Source: Deltaproteobacteria bacterium
GTDB lineage: Bacteria; UBA10199; JACPAL01; JAHFST01
Assembly: GCA_023265625.1 (NCBI GenBank)
Contig: JAHFST010000007.1
Coordinates: forward strand, 1 to 64,000
Length of the DNA stretch: 64,000 nucleotides
Direction: 5' to 3'
Positions 1-8,150 of the stretch are shown piece by piece. Each line of letters begins with the position of its first letter. The first letter of the stretch is position 1. The translations under genes were made by a program, and so were the position numbers. Under the pieces are notes generated by a model. That model made no database searches, was not told the origin of the DNA, and was given only the letters and a program-made list of their open reading frames with translations.

Positions 1-102
1 TATCAGTCAGAATTACGGAGCTGATTTCAAGTCGATGCCATGCAGATTTTGCGAAAAATGATTTGAATTTAATAACTTATCAACGATTACGCACTCAACG
101 TT

Positions 103-159
103 GGGACACTAGTGATAAAATTCGTATTGATATTCACCCTTTACCTGCTCTAGTGTCCC
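103..159. repeat. Inverted repeat GGGACACTAG / CTAGTGTCCC
   Basis: Ten-base arms at 103-112 and 150-159 are perfect inverted complements separated by 37 bases, just upstream of tRNA-Pro. The rest of 1-172 shows no convincing coding frame. The arms could be the edge of a small mobile or integration remnant, or a transcript hairpin. The sequence does not decide between these. Confidence 0.4.
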
Positions 160-172
160 CCTCTCGCAATTG

Positions 173-249
173 CGGGGCGTAGCTCAGCCTGGTAGAGCGC
201 TTGCTTCGGGAGCAAGAGGTCGCTGGTTCGAATCCAGTCGCCCCGACCA
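173..249 (+). tRNA. tRNA-Pro (CGG)
   Basis: The gene folds as a full cloverleaf. Acceptor arms are CGGGGCG (173-179) and CGCCCCG, followed by A and an encoded CCA. The D arm carries AGCTCAGCCTGGTAGAGC. The anticodon stem CTTGC/GCAAG encloses loop TTCGGGA, which gives anticodon CGG. The T arm has GGTTCGAATCC. It is transcribed toward a convergent gene starting only seven bases downstream. Confidence 0.96.
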
Positions 250-256
250 CTATTCG

Positions 257-739
257 CTATTCTTTGGACTCAGGAAATCTTAGTAGCTTCATTAGGGCCC
301 GACGTTTGCCCTTGGGGAGTTTGTGGGCTTGGTCGGTGTGGATCTCGTCAGGGCGATCCATCACCATTTGAAACTCCCGCGAGCCCAACACCCCACAGCC
401 CTTGCGCTCGGCGTAGCGGGCCACCTCTTTATCCGAGGTGACCACGATGGCCGCGGGGCCAGATTGGCAGGCCATTTCTCGGATCAGGTCATCGGCCGTT
501 TGGCCCCCTTGGGAAAAAATGATCCGGATAAAACCGTGACTGGTCAGGGTAGGGTGGGACGCCTCCGTGTGATGGGCATCAAAAACAATCGACACATCGT
601 ATTCCCGCAAGCGTGGTGTCTGGGAGACCCATTTCAACACCTCATTGCGGCCGCTCTCCAGATTGCCAATCGCCTCATCACGAAACGGATTCGCCTGCCA
701 CATGAAGTTGTATCCATCGATGATGATCTGGGTCGCCAT
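257..739 (-). CDS. NYN/PIN-like domain RNase, YacP-type
   Basis: This 160-residue protein matches the YacP-like NYN family, a PIN-fold group of metal-dependent endoribonucleases thought to act in RNA processing or decay. The acidic residues expected for the metal centre are visible: D8 in IIIDGYNF, D54 in IVFDAHH, D83/D84 in TADDLI and D103 in VVTSDKEV. It lies two bases after the stop codon of the FHA-like gene on the same strand, so the two are probably translationally coupled. The substrate is unknown. Confidence 0.85.
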   Translation of the reverse strand: MATQIIIDGYNFMWQANPFRDEAIGNLESGRNEVLKWVSQTPRLREYDVSIVFDAHHTEASHPTLTSHGFIRIIFSQGGQTADDLIREMACQSGPAAIVVTSDKEVARYAERKGCGVLGSREFQMVMDRPDEIHTDQAHKLPKGKRRALMKLLRFPESKE

Positions 740-741
740 CT

Positions 742-2028
742 CTAATCTTCACAATCCACTGTAACGCCTGACCACGATGCCGGCAGATTTTTTTGAAACC
801 GATCGCAGAGCGAATAAATATGTATGGCTGAATCCCGACGACCGCGCGCCGCTACGCGATCTTCTTTTAATATTAATTTATTGAGCTGAGGAAACCCCCC
901 CGCATGGAAGGTACCCCACAATATTCCGGATGAGACCCTCTGCCACCCCAACGGAAGATGGGGGAGCATTTCTACAAATGACATTGTGTGATCCTTATCC
1001 CGGGGTTCATGATGCACGGGAAAGAGATAGATACGATATCGCTCTGGTTCAGCGGGGTCGACAACGATAGCAAAACGAACCTCATTCGTTTTCTCACCAT
1101 AATACCCCTGCGGTTTACCTTCTGACGGGTTACGAAATAGCTCTCGAGGACTCACCTCATTAGCGTCATTGCGTCTCAGCAATCGGAAGGGAAGAATCCC
1201 TCCAGGAAGATAAGACGGCGCGGGCAAATCGACGGCACGACTCTTTTTTGGCACCCATAAAGTACCGCCAACACCTGAATCATCAACCGTCCCCTCATCA
1301 TCAGTCACCAAGAGACTCAGACCGCCCATGACAAGGACATCACCCCAGTTGACCGAACGCCAAACGCCCTGAGGACAATCGATGTCGGAGCGTCCTCGTT
1401 GTGCAATATAAGTGCGAGCCGCGTGAGCGCTCTCCCCGCGAAATCTGAAATATCCAACCCTATCTCGACCAGGGTAAAGTGCCAAATCAGCGTGAAAAGG
1501 AGAAAGGGTATCGGCATTGGGATAGGCGATGTCATTATCAGGATCTTGGCCAATGCTAACAATATTGCCTCGAAAAAACCGCAACGGGGCCTTTTGCGGG
1601 AGGTCGCAAATAATCTCTAGCGGCGAGAAACAAACCGTATGCCCCGCCACCCAAAGAACATCCCCCGCGGATAAATAAACGGGCGTGAGCGCTGGAATGG
1701 ATTGACCATTCAACGTCATGGCCTCCTCACCCGGCTGCGGCGATGTGTATAGATGTCCCCAACGAGTCTCGGTGGGTTGATAACAAACTTGGACCGGATC
1801 CGAGGTTGTTCTGGTCAAATCGCCTAATCGTAACTGCGCTTGAGGTGAATTGCCGATGAAAAAAACGTCTCCATCACGAGGCAATAAATTACGACCCCGT
1901 CCATCCAGATAACGCCCCCCATCCAGAAGCAATGGTTCTGTCGACGGGAGTCGCACTGGTTTTGATAAGCAATCAAAGATTCCCATTCCCCTGCCTATCG
2001 GCCAACAGAGAAAAAGGTTGCGCCTCAT
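742..2028 (-). CDS. Protein with two FHA-like domains
   Basis: The 428-residue protein is not recognised as a named family. Residues about 150-242 look like a forkhead-associated (phosphothreonine-binding) domain: VSIGQDPDNDI, then LSPFH with S176 and H179, then a closing WGDVLVMG strand. The usual Arg of the first loop is replaced by Gln161. Residues about 45-130 look like a second, weaker FHA-like fold (LNGQ, then AGDVLWVAG). The C-terminal 150 residues are unassigned. A start at Met15 (MGIFDCL) is also possible. It sits two bases upstream of the NYN RNase gene, which suggests a shared transcript. Confidence 0.65.
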   Translation of the reverse strand: MRRNLFLCWPIGRGMGIFDCLSKPVRLPSTEPLLLDGGRYLDGRGRNLLPRDGDVFFIGNSPQAQLRLGDLTRTTSDPVQVCYQPTETRWGHLYTSPQPGEEAMTLNGQSIPALTPVYLSAGDVLWVAGHTVCFSPLEIICDLPQKAPLRFFRGNIVSIGQDPDNDIAYPNADTLSPFHADLALYPGRDRVGYFRFRGESAHAARTYIAQRGRSDIDCPQGVWRSVNWGDVLVMGGLSLLVTDDEGTVDDSGVGGTLWVPKKSRAVDLPAPSYLPGGILPFRLLRRNDANEVSPRELFRNPSEGKPQGYYGEKTNEVRFAIVVDPAEPERYRIYLFPVHHEPRDKDHTMSFVEMLPHLPLGWQRVSSGILWGTFHAGGFPQLNKLILKEDRVAARGRRDSAIHIYSLCDRFQKNLPASWSGVTVDCED

Positions 2029-2052
2029 TTAAAAAATCGCATAACTGTCCCC

Positions 2053-3369
2053 ATGGCTGTCATTGACCTATTTGCCCAAGCCCAACAACTGGTTAAAACC
2101 CCAAGTGATTCAGGCACTTCCAAGCTCGTTACCCATCTCATCCCTTTGGTCCAAGGTTTGGGTCTAGGCACAACGCTGCAACCACCAAAAGTTCCAACGG
2201 GTTTTGACGAAATGAACCTGATTGGTCATTCCGTCCCAGCCGGTGACAACCTTTGTCCCGGAGGGCTGGCCCTGGTCACTCATTTAGACACCGTGCCCGC
2301 GGGGAACCGGGCCCTTTGGACTGAAACCCAGGGAGATCCCTACCGGGCCACGATCCGGGGGGATAAAATTTTTGGCTTGGGGAGCGCGGATACCAAGCTC
2401 GATTTTTTATGCAAGTTGAAGGCGCTCGAAAAAATCGGCGTGAAAAATTTGAAGATCCCCGTCGCCCTAATTGGCAGCTTTGGAGAAGAACGCGCCCTGG
2501 CGGGGGCGCGACTCCTACTCGAGACCCAATGCATGACCCCAAGACTGGCCTTGGTGGGGGAACCTTCGGAATTGAAACCGATGTTGGGGCACAAGGGGAT
2601 TTTGTATTTGCGGGCTGTACTGGGGGCTCCTGTAGGGGCGTATTGCAATACGCCCCCACAACACAAAACCTTCCAAGGCCGCGCGGCCCACGGCGCCATG
2701 CCGCATCTCGGTAAAAATGCTATCTACGAGGCAATCGATTGGCTCCGCCAAGAACGGGGGAAAAATCCCCAGCTGCAACTCCTGCACATCCACGGTGGGA
2801 CGGTGCATAATATCGTCCCGGAACAATGTGAGGTGAGTGTCGCCACCGGCAATGCCCCTTGTCCGAAGATTGATTTTCTGGTCACGTTTCTCGAATTGAT
2901 CCGCGCGTCGGAAAAATTTTTGGCACAGGAACAAGCGGGACAATTTGATCCGCCTATCACTACTTGTAATGTTGGGGTGATTCGTGACACCCAAATTGAA
3001 TTTGATTACCGATTGATTCCACCGACCGATCAGAACAAATTGTTGCATCATTGGGAACAACTGACCAAGACACATCCCGATGCCCGGGTTGAACTAATCC
3101 GCTCCAATCCACCGATGAACACCTTGCCAAGCTCCGAGATCGCACGCCGCACCACTCAGGCCTTGGGAGACATCGGTCTCCCCGCCAACTTTGGCTTCAA
3201 ATCCGGCAACACCGAAGGGGCCATCTTCAACCAAATGGGGGCCGAATCCATCGTGATTGGCCCTGGGATCTCCATGGGGAACATTCACCAGCCTAATGAA
3301 TTCAACAACTTATCGCAACTCTCCAAGGCCGTCGAATTCTATACGGCGTTCCTCCGGGCCTTTTGCTAA
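2053..3369 (+). CDS. M20-family deacylase (ArgE/DapE-like)
   Basis: This is a zinc-dependent M20 amidohydrolase, probably hydrolysing an N-acyl amino acid in the cytoplasm. Metal and catalytic residues are in the usual order: H77 and D79 in THLDTVPAG, D113 in GSADTK, catalytic E145/E146 in GSFGEE, E170 in GEPS and H412 near GNIHQPNE. Residues 193-203 (PVGAYCNTPPQ) are encoded by an in-frame copy of the palindromic repeat, placed just before the dimerisation domain. The next genes encode an AstA-like transferase (9 bases on) and a DDAH-like hydrolase, so a role in acyl-arginine or acyl-ornithine metabolism is inferred. The substrate cannot be read from sequence. Confidence 0.88.
   Translation: MAVIDLFAQAQQLVKTPSDSGTSKLVTHLIPLVQGLGLGTTLQPPKVPTGFDEMNLIGHSVPAGDNLCPGGLALVTHLDTVPAGNRALWTETQGDPYRATIRGDKIFGLGSADTKLDFLCKLKALEKIGVKNLKIPVALIGSFGEERALAGARLLLETQCMTPRLALVGEPSELKPMLGHKGILYLRAVLGAPVGAYCNTPPQHKTFQGRAAHGAMPHLGKNAIYEAIDWLRQERGKNPQLQLLHIHGGTVHNIVPEQCEVSVATGNAPCPKIDFLVTFLELIRASEKFLAQEQAGQFDPPITTCNVGVIRDTQIEFDYRLIPPTDQNKLLHHWEQLTKTHPDARVELIRSNPPMNTLPSSEIARRTTQALGDIGLPANFGFKSGNTEGAIFNQMGAESIVIGPGISMGNIHQPNEFNNLSQLSKAVEFYTAFLRAFC
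2631..2660. repeat. REP-like palindrome, copy 1 (inside M20 gene)
   Basis: The outer arms are TGTAGGGGCG and CGCCCCCACA around a TATTGCAATA centre. This is a nearly perfect 30-base palindrome read in frame as codons 193-203 of the M20 deacylase. One arm has a T-to-C change (CCCCCACA), which leaves the reading frame open. Confidence 0.9.
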
Positions 3370-3378
3370 CATAAGGGC

Positions 3379-4173
3379 ATGGCCTTTCAGATCCGTCCCG
3401 CCCATTACTCGGATGCCCCGGCACTCCTGGCCTTGGCCACCTCGACCAGCGCCCGCGGCTTTCTGACCTTGCCCAACACCGAAAAAGAACTGGAAGAATT
3501 ATTGGACGACACCGAAGGCCACTACCTCTTTGTGCTCGAGGATGAAAAAAAGGTCATTGGCTCCTCGTTGATTGTCGCGCGCCACGGCACGGCCCAATCG
3601 CCCCACCTCTATCTCCAATTGGATCGTACCGGACAAAGACTCAAATTACGTTCGGAAACCCGCGGCAGAACAGAACTGGGAGGATTGATTTTGGACCGGT
3701 CCTATCGCGGCCACCCGGAAAAATTGGGTAAGAGACTTTCTTACGTGCGGCTATTTTTTATTGGCAAGAACCCTCAGTTGTTTTGTCCGGACATCCTGGC
3801 GGAATTGCTCCCGCCCTTCACACCCGACGGAAAATCGTTGTTTTGGGAGGCCCTGGGGAAAAAAATTACCGGACTGGACTACCAAGAAGCGGATGAAATG
3901 TCGCGCCGGGATAAAAGTTTTATTCGACAATTTTTTCCTCAAGGAGAAATCAATATCACCTCCCTCCCCGCCGAAGCGCAATCCGTGATTGGCATCCCGG
4001 GACCTGAGACCATGGCCGTCACGAAGATACTGGAGGCCGTGGGATTTCAGTACCTAAGACAAATCGACCCCTTTGATGGCGGCCCCCACTATGGTGCAAA
4101 ACAAAGTGACATTCGCTATGATCTGGTAGAAAAATTTCTGCTAAGGGACACTGAAGTTACCCTGAATCTGTAG
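3379..4173 (+). CDS. astA: Arginine N-succinyltransferase-like protein (AstA family)
   Basis: The 264-residue protein resembles AstA, which transfers succinyl from succinyl-CoA to the alpha-amino group of arginine in the arginine succinyltransferase pathway. Family-like stretches include IRPAHYSDAPALLAL at the N terminus, ELGGLILDRSYRG, and a GPETMAVTKILEAVGF segment before FDGGPHYGA. It is shorter than typical AstA proteins (about 340 residues). The start follows ATAAGGG, nine bases after the M20 gene. Its TAG stop (4171-4173) belongs to a palindromic repeat. The transferred acyl group is inferred from family. Confidence 0.8.
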   Translation: MAFQIRPAHYSDAPALLALATSTSARGFLTLPNTEKELEELLDDTEGHYLFVLEDEKKVIGSSLIVARHGTAQSPHLYLQLDRTGQRLKLRSETRGRTELGGLILDRSYRGHPEKLGKRLSYVRLFFIGKNPQLFCPDILAELLPPFTPDGKSLFWEALGKKITGLDYQEADEMSRRDKSFIRQFFPQGEINITSLPAEAQSVIGIPGPETMAVTKILEAVGFQYLRQIDPFDGGPHYGAKQSDIRYDLVEKFLLRDTEVTLNL

Positions 4174-4198
4174 GGGCGTATTGCAATACGCCCCTACA
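4169..4198. repeat. REP-like palindrome, copy 2 (astA stop)
   Basis: A perfect 30-base palindrome with arms TGTAGGGGCG and CGCCCCTACA and centre TATTGCAATA. The TAG of its left foot is the astA stop codon. The right arm ends ten bases before the DDAH-like start codon. As RNA it would form a strong intercistronic hairpin. Confidence 0.92.
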
Positions 4199-4208
4199 AA
4201 AGGACTTT

Positions 4209-5138
4209 ATGCCACGAGCCATCTTAATGGGAGACCCGACTCATTTTCATATTTCAGGCGGGGCCAATCCCTTCACCCGCACCTGGTGGGGGAAAAAGAA
4301 ACAAGTCGATCGTGAACGGGCCATCGCACAATGGCACCAGATGAAAGACACCCTGGAAAGACTGGGGCTCAAGGTTTATGTCATCCCGCCAGATCCGCAA
4401 AACCCCGGCCTCGTTTATCCCGCCAATGCCGGATTTGTCGTGCAACCCGAGGCCATCATCCCGTTGCCAGAACGAAGTTTTTATCTCTCCCACCTGCTCC
4501 CCAGTCGGGCCCGAGAAACCCCTGTCTACGATCTATTCTTGCGTAGTTTAGGGATGAAACCGGTGCGCATCCAACATCGCTTTGAGGGAGAGGCGGATTT
4601 CTTCCCAGTGGGACACGAATACATCTTCACCTACGGGGCCGTCGTGACACAAAAATTTGTCCCCAAATTGGCCATCCCCCCTTGGCAGCGCCAATATGGC
4701 TTTCGTTCCGAATCGGCCGTCTTGCCAGAATTGCAAGAAAAAGTCGGTCGGGATATTCTCATTCACCCCTTTGAATTGCTCGAGGAATCCCACTACCATG
4801 GGGATACGGTTTTTTGTTCCTTCGGAAAAAATCGCGAGGCCCTGCTGGTCTATTTGGAGGGACTCACGCCAGAGGCGCGGGGCCGATGTCAGCATATCTT
4901 CGGCGATCGTTTGATCCCACTCTCCACCCGTGATGCCTTTTTTTTCGCGGCCAACGCCTTCCAAGTGCTGACTTCGATGGGGTTAACATTATTTATACCC
5001 GAGGGAGTCAGCACCGCCCTGCTCAAGCAAATCGAAGCACACGGGGTCCAACCCTATCCAATGGATGTCTCCGAATTTCTAAACAAGGGAGGAGGTTCGG
5101 TGAAGTGTATGATCGGTGACCTGGGTAGTATCCCCTAA
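4209..5138 (+). CDS. Dimethylarginine dimethylaminohydrolase / amidinotransferase-family hydrolase
   Basis: This is a guanidino-group-modifying enzyme of the DDAH/arginine deiminase superfamily (pentein fold), 309 residues. The catalytic triad region is visible: FEGEADFF at 125-132, H197 in HYHGDTVFC, and nucleophile C300 in GGGSVKCMIGDL. An N-terminal PANAGFV segment (71-77) fits the substrate-binding loop. RBS AAGGA precedes ATG 4209. Next to AstA and an M20 deacylase it could hydrolyse N-acylarginine, doing the job of AstB. That is inference, and free arginine or dimethylarginine are alternatives. Confidence 0.85.
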   Translation: MPRAILMGDPTHFHISGGANPFTRTWWGKKKQVDRERAIAQWHQMKDTLERLGLKVYVIPPDPQNPGLVYPANAGFVVQPEAIIPLPERSFYLSHLLPSRARETPVYDLFLRSLGMKPVRIQHRFEGEADFFPVGHEYIFTYGAVVTQKFVPKLAIPPWQRQYGFRSESAVLPELQEKVGRDILIHPFELLEESHYHGDTVFCSFGKNREALLVYLEGLTPEARGRCQHIFGDRLIPLSTRDAFFFAANAFQVLTSMGLTLFIPEGVSTALLKQIEAHGVQPYPMDVSEFLNKGGGSVKCMIGDLGSIP

Positions 5139-5280
5139 CATTCTCATTTTAATAGTTTTCTCTCAAAATGATAACGATGATGTGGGGGAGTAAAAAATAA
5201 ATACTAATAATTTCAAATTGTTAGAGTTGTTCTTGCCTCTCGCCTTTGGCACTTTTCTTGCTTCTTTGATCCTTGCCTTT

Positions 5281-7905
5281 ATGAAATTGTTTATTCGCAT
5301 CACCTTACTTTGCCTCTTGGCTATCCCCCTCTCTGGCTTCAGCGCCTGTAGTGGGGTGATGTTGGGTGGAGGCTCTCCGCTAGGCATTGGTTCGGGGGCC
5401 AGCGGGGGCGACGACTCCAGCGATAGTGATACCACCGAATTTCGGCCCGCGTCGCTACCACCTGTCGTGGATGAACCTTCTTACTCGGTGTCTGCCGCAC
5501 TCTCATTAAGTTCAGGAGGGGGGGCAACGGTTGATGCCACCGTGACGAGTGTTCAGAGTGCGAGTGTGGCGAGTGGCATTGGATTGACCTTTGTTCATGT
5601 CCGGTTCAGCAACAGCGATGCATCCCTCAGTCAGATTCCGAGCCTTGTTGTCGTCTCGCCTCAGCGGTTACTCGCATTAACCGGTTCAGAACTCGCCGTT
5701 AAAACGGCTCAAACAGATACCAACGGGCAGGCAAGCGTCAGCTTCGGTGATTTCGTCAGTGCGACGGATCAAGTTATTGTAACCGTGGGGAGTCCGACCA
5801 CGGGAGGAACCAGCACGAGCAGCAGTGGTGGCTCAGGTGGCAGTTCCGGATCAGAAGATGCGGTGGTGGCTGCCGTCAATCCGACAATTGTTTCGATCCT
5901 GAAAGCCAATGACAGCGCCCTTGCCGATGGAGATAGCTTCAGTTCAGGTGCAACATTCACCGCGAAGATTAAGTTTGATCATTCGATGTCTACCAGTACC
6001 CTGTCAGGGAACATCATCTTGAGCGGCGCAAGCAGTGGAGCCGTCACCCTGGTCCTGGCAACCACTGCCCTGACTACCGACAATATCATCAACAACGAAA
6101 TCACCGTGACCGGCACGTTGCCCAGCGTGACCCAAGATGAGACCTTTACCCTGACACTCAATACGAATATTATGGATTCCTCCAATTTACCTTTATCATC
6201 CTCCATCACCAGAACCGTTACCGTGGTAGGGACTGGGACTAGCAGTAGTAGCAGCGGGGGGAGCAGTTCTTCTGGAGGTTCTTCCAGCAGCAGTAGCGGG
6301 GGAAGTACGGCCCTGAGTATTTCATCGATCCTCAATAGTTCAAGCAGTGCACTGGCCAGTTCCACCGTCCGCCCCTTCAGTGCCACGGTCACTTTCAGCA
6401 GCACTCCGACAACCGCCCCAAGCGCGTCTAACACCACGGTCACCTGTGCCAGTTCCGGCAACACGACCCTCTCCTTCACACCCTTGACCACTCTCAGCTT
6501 CCGTATTTCCAGCACCCTAGCCGTCGCAACCTCCGACTCGTGCACCCTAACGATTGGTACCGCCACCGGTATTGCCACAGCGAGCACCACCAGCTTCACC
6601 CTTAACGCAACAACCATCTTCCCCAGCACTGTCGATACAACCCTCAACGGAGAGCTAGATGGTGAAGGGTTCGGAAGCAGCATCGCATTTGGTTTGCTGA
6701 ATGGCGACAGTGTCACCGACATGGTGGTTGGCTCACCCACCTATGACACCGGATCGGGAGATATTGGCAAACTCACCCTCTACAATTCAACCTCGAGTGC
6801 CCTAATCAACGGTGGGTTCGCAGGAACTTCAACAGATACGGAAACCAGTGTAAATGCCCCAAACCCAAAACTGGGAGAATCGGTCTGTTACTACAGTGAT
6901 GGCTCTACCCAATCAATAATTGCCGGATTACCCCTTTATTTTTTAAACGGGGTGGCCCATGGGGCAGTGGAACGTTACAATGTCAATTCACAACTACTCT
7001 CCCTAGCTGGAACCTTCAATGGTCCCTATGCGGCTGATGCCACCCGTCAGGTCCGGTTCGGCGAGTCCTGTGCCGTAGGAAATTTTCCGAGCGGAAACAA
7101 TATCTTAATCGGAGCCCCGGACCGCCAGGGAACCTCCAATCAGTCTGGCAGCGCCTTTGTCTACAACATTGATGGAACACAATCGTTTGAATTTACCGGC
7201 GACGCCACGCAAGGGGCCAATTTTGGCGAGGGGGTGACGGCGGGAGACTTCAACGGTGACGGCCGTGACGACGCGGTAGTGGGAGCCCCGAGCCAGTCGA
7301 CCGTCAGCAACGGAACTGGTAAGGTCTTCGTTCACTATAGCAGCGCCAGCGGATTCACCGCCACCGCCGATGATACCTTCATCCCCCCCTTCTCGACTGG
7401 ACTATTCGGCCAACACTTTACCGTGGGTGATTTCAACGGCGATGGAATCGACGACCTAGTGACATCCGCAAGCGGCGGGGGGGATGTCTTTATTTATCAT
7501 GGCAGCTCCAGCGGTTTTAATTTCACCTCCACGGTCTCAGGCTTCGGACCATCCGCATCCACCACTTTAAACACCACCGACACCGGTTTTGGCGCCGCCA
7601 TCACAGCAGCCGATTTCGATGATGATGGTTTTGATGACCTCGTCGTCTTGAAGATCCCCCTGGGAGATTTTGGGCAGGACTCCGGGTCGGTCACGGTTTC
7701 TCTCTATCGTGGTGACAACTCCGGAGTCTCTACCACCGCCTTCTGGAGCGCCTCCGTGGGGACAACGGACGGTACGGGCAGCACCGTAGGCTCTCTGGGG
7801 GTTGCGGATGTCGACAATGACGGAGGGGTCGATCTGGCAGTAGGGGTAGCCGGGCTCACTTCAACCTCCAAGGGAAATGTCTTTTTCTTCATTAATTCAA
7901 ATTAG
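5281..7905 (+). CDS. FG-GAP repeat lipoprotein with Ig-like region and Ser/Gly linkers
   Basis: This is a large secreted lipoprotein (874 residues). ATG 5281 gives a clean signal peptide (MKLFIRITLLCLLAIPLSG) ending in lipobox FSAC. The open frame continues upstream to a TTG at 5218, which would spoil that signal. An N-terminal segment holds FRPASLPPVVDEP, also present in the next lipoprotein. Two Ser/Gly linkers (about 5800-5855 and 6235-6305) separate beta-rich, Ig-like segments. The C-terminal third has FG-GAP or integrin-alpha type calcium motifs (GDFNGDGRDDAVVG, GDFNGDGIDDLV, ADFDDDGFDDLVV, ADVDNDGGVDLAVG), forming a predicted beta-propeller. It is probably a surface adhesin or matrix-binding protein. 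Confidence 0.85.
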   Translation: MKLFIRITLLCLLAIPLSGFSACSGVMLGGGSPLGIGSGASGGDDSSDSDTTEFRPASLPPVVDEPSYSVSAALSLSSGGGATVDATVTSVQSASVASGIGLTFVHVRFSNSDASLSQIPSLVVVSPQRLLALTGSELAVKTAQTDTNGQASVSFGDFVSATDQVIVTVGSPTTGGTSTSSSGGSGGSSGSEDAVVAAVNPTIVSILKANDSALADGDSFSSGATFTAKIKFDHSMSTSTLSGNIILSGASSGAVTLVLATTALTTDNIINNEITVTGTLPSVTQDETFTLTLNTNIMDSSNLPLSSSITRTVTVVGTGTSSSSSGGSSSSGGSSSSSSGGSTALSISSILNSSSSALASSTVRPFSATVTFSSTPTTAPSASNTTVTCASSGNTTLSFTPLTTLSFRISSTLAVATSDSCTLTIGTATGIATASTTSFTLNATTIFPSTVDTTLNGELDGEGFGSSIAFGLLNGDSVTDMVVGSPTYDTGSGDIGKLTLYNSTSSALINGGFAGTSTDTETSVNAPNPKLGESVCYYSDGSTQSIIAGLPLYFLNGVAHGAVERYNVNSQLLSLAGTFNGPYAADATRQVRFGESCAVGNFPSGNNILIGAPDRQGTSNQSGSAFVYNIDGTQSFEFTGDATQGANFGEGVTAGDFNGDGRDDAVVGAPSQSTVSNGTGKVFVHYSSASGFTATADDTFIPPFSTGLFGQHFTVGDFNGDGIDDLVTSASGGGDVFIYHGSSSGFNFTSTVSGFGPSASTTLNTTDTGFGAAITAADFDDDGFDDLVVLKIPLGDFGQDSGSVTVSLYRGDNSGVSTTAFWSASVGTTDGTGSTVGSLGVADVDNDGGVDLAVGVAGLTSTSKGNVFFFINSN

Positions 7906-8004
7906 GGGGGGGAGATACCACTCTCCCCCAAGCCCCCCATCTGGTAAGCCACTAACTCAGCGTTCACTCCGTTTGGCCGGACCGAGTAAATCGGATCCGG
8001 CCAA
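7905..8004 (+). terminator. Two hairpins after the FG-GAP lipoprotein gene
   Basis: GGGGGAGA / TCTCCCCC directly follows the stop codon. A second hairpin at 7973-8004 has arms TTGGCCGGA and TCCGGCCAA with an inner CCGA/TCGG stem. Neither is followed by a long T tract, so these may be transcript-stabilising structures or weak terminators. The remainder up to 8150 is AT-rich and probably carries the promoter of the next lipoprotein gene. Confidence 0.45.
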
Positions 8005-8150
8005 TACTCGTTCACTCTCGGCGAACATTATCAAAATGATATTTTTGATCAAAATGAGACGGTGATTGAAATAATTTCATAAATAAAAACAACGATTTAA
8101 CAAAACTGTATTTGGCATAAAAATTGAAGGGTTAAGCAATAGGGTCAAAT

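Noticed and set aside
5979-6740. Long minus-strand open frame of 253 codons opposite the FG-GAP lipoprotein gene.
   Set aside because: Its product is extremely Val/Leu-rich low-complexity sequence, the expected shadow of Thr/Ser/Asn-rich codons on the plus strand. No start context or family resemblance.
8112-8126. TGGCATA-N4-TTGA before the second lipoprotein gene, considered as a sigma-54 promoter.
   Set aside because: The -12 GC is GA, and that dinucleotide is nearly invariant in RpoN promoters.
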